A program made the translations under genes and the position numbers. The notes under the pieces were generated by a model. That model did not search any database and was not told where the DNA came from. It was given only the letters and a program-made list of their open reading frames with translations. A DNA stretch of 56,693 bases from Treponema sp. (lineage in GTDB: Bacteria > Spirochaetota > Spirochaetia > Treponematales > Treponemataceae): the NCBI GenBank assembly GCA_017619795.1, contig JAFZRP010000071.1, forward strand, positions 1 through 56,693. The letters run 5' to 3'. Shown piece after piece: positions 7,767-16,357 of the stretch (position 1 is its first letter; each line of letters opens with the position of its first letter).

Positions 7767-8843
7767 ATGCAAATTAAAAAAATAATTACAGGACTTACAA
7801 TCCTTTTACTTCTTACAACATCAGTTTTTGCCGCAAAAGCAAAGAAATCAAATAAAGATAACAGCAAACTCAAGGTTGTTACCACAATCTTCCCGGAATA
7901 CGACTGGACCCGCGAAATCCTCGGTGATAATCTTAAAAATGTAGAACTCACACTTCTTCTTGGAAACGGTGTAGACCTTCATTCTTATCAGCCATCTATT
8001 CAGGATATTGCAAAAATTTCAACTGCTGATATTTTCATTTATGTTGGCGGTGAAAGCGACGGTTGGGTAAAAGACGCACTCAAAAATGCAACTAACAAAA
8101 ATATGAAGGCTATCAACCTTCTTGAAACACTCGGTGACAAAGTAAAAGCTGAAGAAATAAAAGAAGGTATGCAGGCTGAAGAGGATGAAGAACACGAACA
8201 TCATCATCATGAAGGCGAACACCACGACGATGACGATGATGATGATGATGATCACGACCACGAAGCAGAAGGTGAACACCATCATCATCATGACGAAGAG
8301 GAGATTGAATATGACGAGCACGTTTGGCTTTCTCTCCGCAATGCTAAAATATTAAGTGCAGAAATTGCAGCAGCTCTTTGCGAAAAAGATCAAGCTAATG
8401 CTGCATCATATAAAGCAAACCTTGCCGCATATAAGTCAAAGCTTGATGCTTTGGACACAAAATATGCGGCTACAGTAAAGTCTGCTCCAAAGAACACAAT
8501 CCTTTTTGGAGACCGCTTTCCGTTCCGTTATCTTGTAGATGATTATAATCTGGATTACTATGCAGCATTCGTTGGCTGTTCAGCAGAAACAGAAGCAAGC
8601 TTTGAAACGGTAATCTTCCTTTCGAAAAAGGTTGATGAGCTTGGTCTTAATGCTGTTCTCAAAATTGAAAGCGGCGACGGAAAAATTGCACGCACAATTG
8701 CACAGAACACAAAGAATAAGAATGCTAAAGTTCTTACGCTTGATTCCATTCAGTCTACAACTGCAAAACAGGCTGCAAGTGGAACAACTTATCTTTCAAT
8801 AATGGAATCAAATCTTAAGGTTCTTGAGGAAGCATTAAAGTAA
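7767..8843 (+). CDS. znuA: Zinc ABC transporter substrate-binding protein ZnuA/TroA-like
   Basis: A 358-residue periplasmic metal-binding protein with a signal peptide ending near 'TSVFA'. Cluster A-1 ligands are visible: His in 'GVDLHSYQP' (about 71) and His in 'YDEHVWLSLRN' (about 187). Where many homologues have a third His, this protein has 'FGDRFPFRYL' (about 246), so that ligand differs. A long acidic and His-rich loop (about 142-181) includes nine consecutive Asp and several His runs and probably captures zinc. An AGGAG ribosome-binding site precedes the ATG. No ZnuB or ZnuC gene follows; glpK on the other strand ends five bases later. Confidence 0.93.
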   Translation: MQIKKIITGLTILLLLTTSVFAAKAKKSNKDNSKLKVVTTIFPEYDWTREILGDNLKNVELTLLLGNGVDLHSYQPSIQDIAKISTADIFIYVGGESDGWVKDALKNATNKNMKAINLLETLGDKVKAEEIKEGMQAEEDEEHEHHHHEGEHHDDDDDDDDDHDHEAEGEHHHHHDEEEIEYDEHVWLSLRNAKILSAEIAAALCEKDQANAASYKANLAAYKSKLDALDTKYAATVKSAPKNTILFGDRFPFRYLVDDYNLDYYAAFVGCSAETEASFETVIFLSKKVDELGLNAVLKIESGDGKIARTIAQNTKNKNAKVLTLDSIQSTTAKQAASGTTYLSIMESNLKVLEEALK

Positions 8844-8848
8844 TCAGC

Positions 8849-10336
8849 TTAAATCCAACCGCGGCTGCGTTCAACAGCCTTCTGCCACTGTGCATAAAGT
8901 TTAGTGCGCTCGGCTTGCTCCATGGACGGTGTAAAGATTTTGTTAATCTGCCAGACCTTCTTTATTTCTTCCTTGGAGCTCCAGTAGCCAACAGCAAGTC
9001 CTGCTAAGAAGGCTGCACCGGTAACTGTTGTTTCGGTGTTTTCCGGGCGGTAAACTGGTGTATTCAGAATATCAGCCTGGAACTGCATCATCAGGTCGCT
9101 GACAGAAGCACCACCGTCAACCTTCAGCGAAGAAAGTTCAATTCCAGCATCATCCTTCATACATTCAATTTCGTCCTTTACCTGATAAGCAATTGCTTCC
9201 AAGGCGGCACGACAGATATGCTTTTTGTTTGCACCGCGGGTAAGTCCTACAATTGTTCCACGGGCGTAAGAATCCCAGTAAGGGGCGCCAAGACCGGTAA
9301 AGGCCGGTACTAAAATAACACCGTTTGAATCTTTTACCTGCGCCGCAAGAATGTCGCATTCGTGTGCAGAGTTTATAATTCCAAGCTCATCGCGCAGCCA
9401 CTTTATCAATGCGCCGCCAACAAAAACGCTTCCTTCGAGCGCATATTGTATCTGGCCATTTAAGCCAAGCGCAATTGTAGTGAGCAGCTTATGCTTAGAT
9501 TCTACCGGTTCGGTTCCAGTGTTCATCAAAAGGAAGCAGCCTGTTCCGTAAGTAGATTTCATTTCGCCTTTATCAAAGCAGGCTTGTCCGAATAAAGCTG
9601 CCTGTTGGTCGCCAATTAACGAAGCAATTGGAGCTTCAAAGCCGCAGATTGATTTGTCTGTAGTTGCATAAATAAAGGAGGAGTCTTTTACCTCTGGCAG
9701 GATGCATTTTGGAATACCAAGAAGCTGCAGCAATTCATCATCCCATTCCAGAGTATGGATATTGAAAAGCATTGTACGGCACGCATTTGTATAATCGGTA
9801 ACGTGAGCCTTTCCTCCGCTGAGTCGCCAGGTAAGCCAGGTGTCTACAGTTCCGGCAAGGATTTCGCCTTTTTCTGCACGCGCACGAACTCCTGCAACGT
9901 TGTCTAAAATCCATTTTATTTTTGTGCCTGAAAAATAGGCGTCGGGTAGGAGACCTGTTTTTGCACGGATTAAGTCGCCTTTGCCGGAGGAAATAAGCTC
10001 GTCGGCAATATTTGCTGTTCTTCGGCACTGCCAGACAATTGCGTTGTAAACCGGTTTGCCTGTTTTTTTATCCCAGAGGATTACGGTTTCACGCTGATTT
10101 GTAATTCCAATTGCAGTAATCTGTTCTGCGGAAAGTCCGGCCTTAAGAATGGCTTCCTTCATTACCGAAAGCTGGCTTGTAAAAATATCCTCAGGGTCGT
10201 GCTCAACCCAACCTGGATGTGGAAAATGCTGCGGAAACTCTCTCTGTGCAGAAGAGATTTTTTGTACCTTTTTGTTAAAAACGACGGCTCGGGAAGAAGT
10301 TGTTCCCTGATCCAATGCTAAAATGAATTGTTCCAT
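8849..10336 (-). CDS. glpK: Glycerol kinase
   Basis: A 495-residue FGGY-family kinase that phosphorylates glycerol to glycerol-3-phosphate with ATP. It has the N-terminal phosphate-binding '[13 protein letters not shown]', the substrate-binding '[14 protein letters not shown]' and '[18 protein letters not shown]' near the C-terminus, and full family length. No glpF or glpD is adjacent. It is convergent with znuA with a five-base gap and no obvious terminator. The start has no Shine-Dalgarno sequence; a TAAAAT ends seven bases upstream, so the mRNA is probably leaderless. Confidence 0.97.
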   Translation of the reverse strand: MEQFILALDQGTTSSRAVVFNKKVQKISSAQREFPQHFPHPGWVEHDPEDIFTSQLSVMKEAILKAGLSAEQITAIGITNQRETVILWDKKTGKPVYNAIVWQCRRTANIADELISSGKGDLIRAKTGLLPDAYFSGTKIKWILDNVAGVRARAEKGEILAGTVDTWLTWRLSGGKAHVTDYTNACRTMLFNIHTLEWDDELLQLLGIPKCILPEVKDSSFIYATTDKSICGFEAPIASLIGDQQAALFGQACFDKGEMKSTYGTGCFLLMNTGTEPVESKHKLLTTIALGLNGQIQYALEGSVFVGGALIKWLRDELGIINSAHECDILAAQVKDSNGVILVPAFTGLGAPYWDSYARGTIVGLTRGANKKHICRAALEAIAYQVKDEIECMKDDAGIELSSLKVDGGASVSDLMMQFQADILNTPVYRPENTETTVTGAAFLAGLAVGYWSSKEEIKKVWQINKIFTPSMEQAERTKLYAQWQKAVERSRGWI

Positions 10337-10343
10337 ACAAAAT

Positions 10344-10349
10344 ATTTTA
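10344..10349 (-). promoter_or_regulatory. -10 element of glpK, leaderless spacing
   Basis: TAAAAT on the minus strand ends seven bases before the glpK ATG. No convincing -35 box is seen at 16-18 bases. Confidence 0.5.
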
Positions 10350-10384
10350 TCATGGATTTTGTGAAAGTGGGAAAAATGTTGTGC

Positions 10385-10431
10385 AAAAAAAAGTTCGTCC
10401 TATAACGGAAGTAATTTGTTACAGGACGAAC
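10385..10431 (-). terminator. Intrinsic terminator of the lipoprotein gene
   Basis: Inverted repeat arms 10393-10406 and 10418-10431 form a 14-bp stem (one G-U pair on this strand) with an 11-base loop, followed on the minus strand by eight Ts (10385-10392). Confidence 0.92.
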
Positions 10432-10479
10432 AAAAAGCTAATTATAAAAAAAACATTGAGAGTTAAGAAACCAAAAGAA

Positions 10480-11142
10480 TTATTTAAGAATCAAATCTTT
10501 AATAAAGATTGGGTCACGTCCACCATAGTAAATCTGGATACCCATAAACTGTCCTTCAGGTTTATATCCGTTGCCCCAAAGACCTTCTTTTCCTTCTGGA
10601 GAATTAAGATCATAAGTTCTTGTAAGGAACTCATCTAATCCAGCTGCTATAGGATACATTGCTGTTGCGTGTTCGCCGCTTGTAATGTCGTTGTTGTACA
10701 TAAGTGCAATGTTTGCAGTCCAGGTGTTATCAATAGGAATATCAAGACCAGCGCAAGAGAAAGAGAAGGTGCTTACAGAAGCTGCATCAACAGGTTTGTC
10801 GAATAACCAGATTACGCGGATATTTCCGTCACCATTAGAAGGGATTCTTACACATTTTTTTCCAAGGAACTCAACTTCTTCTGGAGCATCGCAGTAAAGA
10901 TCTACAGGAGTTGGCTTAGAATAGTCTTTGTTAGTAATGATTTTTGAAGCAGGGATTTTTGTACAGGTAGAACCTTTTGCCTGACCAATGTATTTGTATT
11001 CAAGATGAAGAAGACCATCATCTTCCTGAACATCCATGCCTTCTGGGGCTTGAATAACTTCATCTTCTGCCTTTGTTGAGGCACAAGAAACCAGACTGAG
11101 TGCTAATGCTACAGAAGCAATAGCCAAAACGATTTTTTTCAT
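10480..11142 (-). CDS. Lipoprotein, possible carbohydrate-binding-like beta-sandwich
   Basis: A 220-residue lipoprotein. The start at 11142 has a perfect GGAGG, and translation from there gives a classic signal with lipobox 'LVSC' (Cys about 20). The mature part is beta-rich with many aromatics and ends in 'FIKDLILK', which resembles the last strand of galactose-binding-like folds; this is a weak structural guess. The gene is a single transcription unit between its own extended -10 promoter and a strong terminator, so it may be well expressed. Confidence 0.8.
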   Translation of the reverse strand: MKKIVLAIASVALALSLVSCASTKAEDEVIQAPEGMDVQEDDGLLHLEYKYIGQAKGSTCTKIPASKIITNKDYSKPTPVDLYCDAPEEVEFLGKKCVRIPSNGDGNIRVIWLFDKPVDAASVSTFSFSCAGLDIPIDNTWTANIALMYNNDITSGEHATAMYPIAAGLDEFLTRTYDLNSPEGKEGLWGNGYKPEGQFMGIQIYYGGRDPIFIKDLILK

Positions 11143-11205
11143 ACTTTCCTCCAATACTTGCTGCTTGAGTTGGAAAAATCTCAACTATAACAGCTTTCTG
11201 GTTGA

Positions 11206-11232
11206 AGTATAGCATGGGACAAGGTGAGTCAA
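11206..11232 (-). promoter_or_regulatory. Promoter of the 11142 lipoprotein gene, extended -10
   Basis: On the minus strand, TTGACT (11227-11232) and TATACT (11206-11211) are separated by 15 bases. TGC immediately before the -10 makes it an extended -10 (TGnTATACT). The leader is about 57 bases. Confidence 0.65.
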
Positions 11233-11270
11233 TGATTTAGTTTTTAAATGAAAAACCTTTGAAAATTAGT

Positions 11271-11867
11271 TTATTTGTTCAAGAAACCGTCAATAACTAA
11301 ATTAAGTGCATCTCGGATTTCTGTCATATTGGTTTGATTAAGTACTGCAATTCTAAAAAGTGAAGATTCAACAAGGCTGTATATCAGCTCATTGACTTTA
11401 TGGACATTAAGATTCTTAAATTCACCGTTTTGTATACCGCGGATTATAAGTGTACTTGTCAGGTGGCGCAAACGAATTACCCGCCTTGTAACTTTTTCGT
11501 TTGTGTCTACACCGCTTTTCTTAAGCTGTAAAAGATATACAAGCAGAACGCTGAACATCTGGATATTTTTTTCGCAGTAATCAACGATTATGTCTGCCAT
11601 TTTACGAAGAGCCTGTTCTGCAGAAAGGGAAGGGTCGTTTACAATCTCTTTTATAGAATCTTCCATTTCGCTGAGCACCTGCTTAAGGCTGCCTAAAAAG
11701 ATTTCGCGTTTGTTATTAAAGTATATGTAAAGGGTTGTTCTTGTTATGCCGCAGCGGTCTGCAATTTTCTGGAAGGTAACGTCTTCATAGCCTTCTGCCG
11801 CAAAAACTTCCAGAGATTTTTCAAGTATTTCTTTTCTTCGCTTATCGTGTTCTACTATTATTGCCAT
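11271..11867 (-). CDS. TetR/AcrR family transcriptional regulator
   Basis: A 198-residue regulator. The N-terminal helix-turn-helix (about 8-55) contains 'TFQKIADRCGITRTTLYIYFNNKREIF', typical of TetR. The C-terminal ligand and dimer domain is helical and of normal length. The gene overlaps the 3' end of the RlmL-like gene by 26 bases and has an AAGGA ribosome-binding site inside it, so it is co-transcribed with that gene. The ligand and targets cannot be read from the sequence. Confidence 0.92.
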   Translation of the reverse strand: MAIIVEHDKRRKEILEKSLEVFAAEGYEDVTFQKIADRCGITRTTLYIYFNNKREIFLGSLKQVLSEMEDSIKEIVNDPSLSAEQALRKMADIIVDYCEKNIQMFSVLLVYLLQLKKSGVDTNEKVTRRVIRLRHLTSTLIIRGIQNGEFKNLNVHKVNELIYSLVESSLFRIAVLNQTNMTEIRDALNLVIDGFLNK

Positions 11868-13029
11868 AAGAATTCCTTATATACTCATAAAACTTTGTAT
11901 CCAGATTTCCTGCTTTTAAGGATTTAATGCGTCCTGTTTTGTGTCCAAAGCATTCCTGGAAGGCGTCGTTTGAAGTGATTACGCCAAGACTCCAGTTAGG
12001 GAACTCTGTCCACAGACAATCCATTTTTCTATAAAGCTCACGTGCCTGATCATCATCACCAAGTCGCTCTCCATAAGGTGGATTACATAACAAAAGCCCT
12101 TCTTCATATGGAGCCGATAATTCAGCAAAGTCTGACTGAATAAAATCAGGGCGCTGAATGTGTGAGCTTATTCCAATAGATTTTAAGGCTCGTCCTGCCA
12201 TTACGCAGGCATATTCGGCATTCTGCTTAGAGCGTTCTACTGCTTTTGGATCAATGTCTGAACCGGTGATTCTGACTTCAACATCTGTCCTGATTTTTGC
12301 AGCTTCTGCATTTTTAATTTCTGCAGCTCGTGCTTCGTTGTAAAATGGCATATTTTCTAAGGCAAAGCGTCTTCCAAAGCCTGGGGCAACATCAAACGCA
12401 TAAAGAGTTGCTTCAATTGCAATAGTGCCTGAGCCGCAGAAAGGGTCGTGCAGTGGAGTTTTTCGGCGCCACATCATCTCCTGAAGAAGAACTGCTGCTG
12501 TTGTTTCTCGTAAAGGAGCAATACCGCCATCAACTCTGTAACCGCGCTTATGTAAAGGAAGTCCTGATAAATCCAGAAGGATAAGAACTTTGTTTTCGTC
12601 AATATAAACCCGGACATCTGTTTCTTCGCCGCTTTCCGGCATAGAAGACATTTTCCAGACATCGCCGCACTTTGTATAAATTGCTTTATGAACGATTCCC
12701 TGAATAGAATGCTCTGAGTTGAGCTTACTTTTGTAAACGCGAACCTTATCTACAACAACACGCGAATCCTTGTACAAGTAATCCTGCCACGGAATTGAAT
12801 AAGCGCCGTCAAAAAGTGCATCAAAATCAGAGGCGGAATATTCGGCTAATTGTAAATAAACTCGGTCGGCAGTTCGAAGACATAAATTGCAGCGGAACAA
12901 GGCATCATCATCACCGGAAAAAGAAACACGTCCCGGCGCATTAGAGATGAGTTTGTAGCCTAAATGCTTAATTTCGTTACCAAGGATTTTTTCTGCACCG
13001 ACAGTGCATAAAGCAACCAATGTATTCAT
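11842..13029 (-). CDS. rlmL: RlmL-like THUMP-domain 23S rRNA (guanine-N2) methyltransferase
   Basis: A 395-residue SAM-dependent RNA methyltransferase with an N-terminal THUMP-type RNA-binding region (about 45-160) and a C-terminal Rossmann methyltransferase. 'DPFCGSGTIAIEA' is the SAM-binding motif and 'LLCNPPYGERLGD' contains the catalytic NPPY. It corresponds to the RlmL part of the E. coli RlmKL fusion; the RlmK part is absent. I start it at 13029 (MNTLVAL) because a -35/-10 promoter ends seven bases before that ATG, while the upstream extension would begin inside the promoter. Confidence 0.88.
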   Translation of the reverse strand: MNTLVALCTVGAEKILGNEIKHLGYKLISNAPGRVSFSGDDDALFRCNLCLRTADRVYLQLAEYSASDFDALFDGAYSIPWQDYLYKDSRVVVDKVRVYKSKLNSEHSIQGIVHKAIYTKCGDVWKMSSMPESGEETDVRVYIDENKVLILLDLSGLPLHKRGYRVDGGIAPLRETTAAVLLQEMMWRRKTPLHDPFCGSGTIAIEATLYAFDVAPGFGRRFALENMPFYNEARAAEIKNAEAAKIRTDVEVRITGSDIDPKAVERSKQNAEYACVMAGRALKSIGISSHIQRPDFIQSDFAELSAPYEEGLLLCNPPYGERLGDDDQARELYRKMDCLWTEFPNWSLGVITSNDAFQECFGHKTGRIKSLKAGNLDTKFYEYIRNSYGNNSRTR

Positions 13030-13036
13030 TAGACAA

Positions 13037-13065
13037 ATTCTATCATTTTTGTCGTTTAAAAGCAA
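13037..13065 (-). promoter_or_regulatory. Leaderless promoter of the RlmL-like gene
   Basis: On the minus strand, TTGCTT (13060-13065), a 17-base spacer and TAGAAT (13037-13042), then seven bases to the ATG at 13029. No Shine-Dalgarno sequence is present. Confidence 0.7.
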
Positions 13066-13106
13066 TTAGCGAAGAAGCGAAGATAAAACTGTACACTTTA
13101 TAAGAG

Positions 13107-14006
13107 TTAATACGAATAATCAAATCCGTCGTCACCGTGCTCAGAGGTAAGGTGAATTACATTATTTGGGATTTCAAGATTATTTCTATCGTACAGCTTA
13201 ATAGGACAAAGTGATGTCCAGATAACTTTTTGAGTTTTTGTTACATCGCTCTTAGGTGCTTTTTCAGAAAAAACTCTTTGTCCAACAATACCGATAAGCT
13301 TAATGTCAGCATCGTGGAAATCAAGAGGAAGCAGGCTTGAAAGATAAATTACAGAATTAACATCAAGAGATTCAATTTGAAAAACTCTTCTATTGTCATT
13401 TGCCTGGAAAACAAGGGCAGGAACAAAAGAAGCTTCATAGGTTCCTTCTGACAATCCCGTTGGTTTGTCAATATCTCCTGAAACAGTTATGGTTTTTGCT
13501 ATTTCATTATAAACAAAGGGATGCTCTGCCTGAGTATAATAATAGAAGGTTGAATCGCTTGCCAGCAGTCCATTTTTTGCTGTAAAAAATGGAGTCCAGT
13601 TAGTGTAGGTATAACCATCCGTGCTGCTGTATAATCTTGCACTATAGCGATATTTATGACCAGTTATAATATAGTTATCTTCGTAAACAAAGGTTGCATT
13701 ACTTGTTGAATTGCTTTTTTCGTAAGGAAATACAATTCCAATACAGTCATATTCAGTTGGGGCAGGATTTGAAGAAGCCGAGCTTTCATTTAATATTTCT
13801 GTAACGTCCTGGCGGTAAATATTAACATATAAAGTGTCCTGATTGTTGTTTTTGAGCGTAACGGTAATGCCGGATTCTGTGCTTGTCAAATCCGGATCAC
13901 TAATGCGTTTTTTCTCTGTGATTTCAAAGGAACAGCTTAAAAGAGAAAACAGAAAACTGGATAAAACACCAGACAAAATTAAAAATCTGAAAGTATTTCT
14001 TTTCAT
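13107..14006 (-). CDS. Lipoprotein of unknown function
   Basis: A 299-residue lipoprotein with a signal peptide and lipobox 'SLLSC' (Cys about 25). I chose the ATG at 14006 because AAGGA lies eight bases upstream. The mature part is Tyr/Ser/Thr-rich and beta-like, with 'YRYSARLYSSTDGYTYTNW', which looks like a fibronectin-type strand pattern; no firm family assignment. It is divergent from the livK-like gene. Confidence 0.75.
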   Translation of the reverse strand: MKRNTFRFLILSGVLSSFLFSLLSCSFEITEKKRISDPDLTSTESGITVTLKNNNQDTLYVNIYRQDVTEILNESSASSNPAPTEYDCIGIVFPYEKSNSTSNATFVYEDNYIITGHKYRYSARLYSSTDGYTYTNWTPFFTAKNGLLASDSTFYYYTQAEHPFVYNEIAKTITVSGDIDKPTGLSEGTYEASFVPALVFQANDNRRVFQIESLDVNSVIYLSSLLPLDFHDADIKLIGIVGQRVFSEKAPKSDVTKTQKVIWTSLCPIKLYDRNNLEIPNNVIHLTSEHGDDGFDYSY

Positions 14007-14048
14007 AGTATTTTCCTTCTTCAATTATCGGTAAATATTTTGCTTTTC

Positions 14049-14077
14049 TTGAACAAAACACAGAAAATTAGTATAGT
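14049..14077 (+). promoter_or_regulatory. Promoter of the livK-like gene
   Basis: TTGAAC (14049-14054), a 17-base spacer and TATAGT (14072-14077). The leader is about 33 bases and carries a GGAGG ribosome-binding site. Confidence 0.8.
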
Positions 14078-14116
14078 TAAAGTTATTAAAAGTTTTTAAA
14101 GTTCGGAGGAAAACTT

Positions 14117-15274
14117 ATGAAAACAAATCGTATTGTATTAGGTGCACTTGCTGCTTTGTTGGCATTTGGCACAATCGGTTGTGCAAAGAAAGATTCAAAC
14201 ACAATTAAGATTGGTTGTATCGGTCCATTGTCTGGTGCTGTTGCAGTTTACGGTGTTGAAGCTAAAGATGGTGCAGAGCTTGCTGTTGCTGAAATTAACG
14301 CTGCTGGTGGAATCAATGGAAAGATGATTCAGCTTATTGCAGAAGATGATGAAGGCGATCCTGCAAAGACTGTATCTGCATTCAAGAAGCTTACAGTACA
14401 GGATGGATGTAAAATCATCGTTGGTTCATTGACCTCTGGTTGTACAAAGGCTATTACAGACCAGTCACAGGCTGCAAAAGTAATTCAGATGGCTCCTGCT
14501 GCTACTGCAGAAAATATCACAATTGACGCAAATGGAAACACAATTCCTTACGTATTCCGTGCCTGCTTTATTGACCCATTCCAGGGTACTGTAGGTGGAA
14601 AGTTCTCTGCAGAAAATGTTGGCGCAAAGAAGGCTGCTATCCTTTATGATATTGGTAATGACTATTCAGTTGGTCTTACAGAAAACTTCGTAAAAGAGTT
14701 TGAAGCTCACGGTGGAGTAATTGTTGCAAAAGAATCTTACTCAACTGGTGAAAAAGACTTCAACGCTCAGATTACAAAGGTAAAGAATCAGAATCCTGAT
14801 GTTGTATATCTTCCTGACTATTATGCAACTGTAGCTCTTATTGCTAAGCAGCTCAGAGCTCAGGGCGTTGTTTGTCCAATTGTTGGTGCAGACGGATGGG
14901 ACGGACTTACAGAAAATGCTGGTGATGAAGTTTTGAACGGCTTCTATTCAAATCACTATGCTGCAGACTCAACAGATGCATCTGTAGTAAAATATGTAAA
15001 CAGCTTCAAAGCTAAATACAACAAAGAGCCAACTTCATTTGCTGCTCTTGGTTACGATTCAGTTTACATGATTAAAGATGCTATTCTTAAGGCTGGCGGA
15101 GCAGACAATATTGCTGCTGTTCGCGATGCTCTCGAAGCTACAAACGGTGATTATGTAACAGGTCACCTTACATTCGATGCAAAGCACAACCCAGTTAAAT
15201 CTGCTGTAATGGTAGAATTGGTAAAAGATGGCAATGGAATGAAGGTTGCATATAAGACAACTGTAAACCCATAA
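14117..15274 (+). CDS. livK: Branched-chain amino acid ABC transporter binding lipoprotein (LivK-like)
   Basis: A 385-residue type I periplasmic binding protein anchored as a lipoprotein (lipobox 'GTIGC', Cys about 22). Family segments include 'IGCIGPLSGAVAVYGVEAKDG', the 'INAAGGINGK' motif and 'YDIGNDYSVGL'. It should bind branched-chain or related amino acids. The gene stands alone between a good promoter and an intrinsic terminator, with no livHMGF genes beside it, so the permease and ATPases must be encoded elsewhere. Very regular, optimised codon use suggests high expression. Confidence 0.93.
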   Translation: MKTNRIVLGALAALLAFGTIGCAKKDSNTIKIGCIGPLSGAVAVYGVEAKDGAELAVAEINAAGGINGKMIQLIAEDDEGDPAKTVSAFKKLTVQDGCKIIVGSLTSGCTKAITDQSQAAKVIQMAPAATAENITIDANGNTIPYVFRACFIDPFQGTVGGKFSAENVGAKKAAILYDIGNDYSVGLTENFVKEFEAHGGVIVAKESYSTGEKDFNAQITKVKNQNPDVVYLPDYYATVALIAKQLRAQGVVCPIVGADGWDGLTENAGDEVLNGFYSNHYAADSTDASVVKYVNSFKAKYNKEPTSFAALGYDSVYMIKDAILKAGGADNIAAVRDALEATNGDYVTGHLTFDAKHNPVKSAVMVELVKDGNGMKVAYKTTVNP

Positions 15275-15300
15275 GCTAACCAAAAAGGCTACTTACACGA

Positions 15301-15336
15301 AAAACGCATTATCTGAAAAGGTAATGCGTTTTTTTT
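15301..15336 (+). terminator. Intrinsic terminator after the livK-like gene
   Basis: Arms 15301-15311 and 15322-15332 form an 11-bp stem (AACGCATTA core) followed by a run of eight Ts. The minus strand has five Ts after the same stem, so it may also end lgt transcripts weakly. Confidence 0.92.
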
Positions 15337-15340
15337 ATTT

Positions 15341-16348
15341 CTATTTTTTTATTTTCTTTTGTTCAGTTTTGTTCTGGGCTGGAGAAGCTTCTTTCTTTTT
15401 TGACTTGTACCACAGAACCGAGGCAACAACTATGGAGCCTACAATCATAAGGAAACACAGAATCTGGCCGGTGGAGAAATTGGTGAGAGAGGTGTTTTCG
15501 TAGATGTTGGCTGATTTGTCACCGATTCGGAAGCCGAGGTCTGCGTCTGGTTCACGGAAATATTCAATGAAAAATCTTACAAGGCCGTAGCCGCCGGTGT
15601 ACATGCAGGCGAGCATGCCGTCAAACTTTTTGTGCTTGCGGCAGAGCCAGATTACAGTCCAAAGAACAATTCCTTCAAAAAAGGCTTCGTACAGCTGGCT
15701 TGGATGACGTGGGAAGTTTACAAGTCGAACGCTGGAAATATCCATTCCAATTTTAGCAGCAAACTCCTGAACCCATGGAAGGGAAGAGGAGAAGGTTTCG
15801 GCGCCAGGGAAAACAATTCCCCAAGGCATAGTTGTAATACGACCGAAAAGCTCACCGTTCATAAAGTTTCCGATTCTTCCAAAGGTGTAGCCCAGCGGAA
15901 TTGCGCAAACCATTGCATCAATCCATTTTGCCATTGGCTGCTTGTGTTTTTTACACCAGATAATCATTCCAAGAAGACCGCCCACAAAACCGCCGTGGTA
16001 AGACATTCCTGCAAAACCGGTAAAATGTCCATCGTGGAAAGGCCAGAAAATCAGCCAGGGACGCTTCCAATATTCAGCACCAGGACTGTAGATAAGCGTA
16101 GAACCAAGTCTTGCACCAATCAATAGAAAAACTATACCTGTAGCAATAAAGCTGAACAAATCATCTTCTGTAATTTTATATGTTGGACTGTCCAGAGCGC
16201 CTTCCTTTGCAACCTTTTTAAGGATAAAGTAGGCGGTAGTAAATGCAAAAACGTACATCAGACCGTACCAGCGCAAAAGACCTAAAAACTTTACGCCAGG
16301 GAAAATCTGGGGGTGAATCCATGATGGAAAATTAGCATACAAAAACAT
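15341..16348 (-). CDS. lgt: Prolipoprotein diacylglyceryl transferase
   Basis: A 335-residue inner-membrane enzyme that adds diacylglycerol from phosphatidylglycerol to the lipobox Cys, the first step of lipoprotein maturation. The Lgt signature 'GRIGNFMNGELFGR' is present, as are 'GLLRWYGLMY' near the N-terminus and about seven membrane helices. The Lys/Glu-rich C-terminal tail (about 315-335) is longer than in typical Lgt. It lies nine bases after the MinD-like gene and is probably in its operon. It would serve the many lipoproteins in this window. Confidence 0.97.
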   Translation of the reverse strand: MFLYANFPSWIHPQIFPGVKFLGLLRWYGLMYVFAFTTAYFILKKVAKEGALDSPTYKITEDDLFSFIATGIVFLLIGARLGSTLIYSPGAEYWKRPWLIFWPFHDGHFTGFAGMSYHGGFVGGLLGMIIWCKKHKQPMAKWIDAMVCAIPLGYTFGRIGNFMNGELFGRITTMPWGIVFPGAETFSSSLPWVQEFAAKIGMDISSVRLVNFPRHPSQLYEAFFEGIVLWTVIWLCRKHKKFDGMLACMYTGGYGLVRFFIEYFREPDADLGFRIGDKSANIYENTSLTNFSTGQILCFLMIVGSIVVASVLWYKSKKKEASPAQNKTEQKKIKK

Positions 16349-16357
16349 AGTGAACCC

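Noticed and set aside
8019..8321. Very hydrophobic 100-codon frame opposite znuA (Ile/Val/Met runs)
   Set aside because: It is only the reverse complement of the His/Asp-rich loop of ZnuA.
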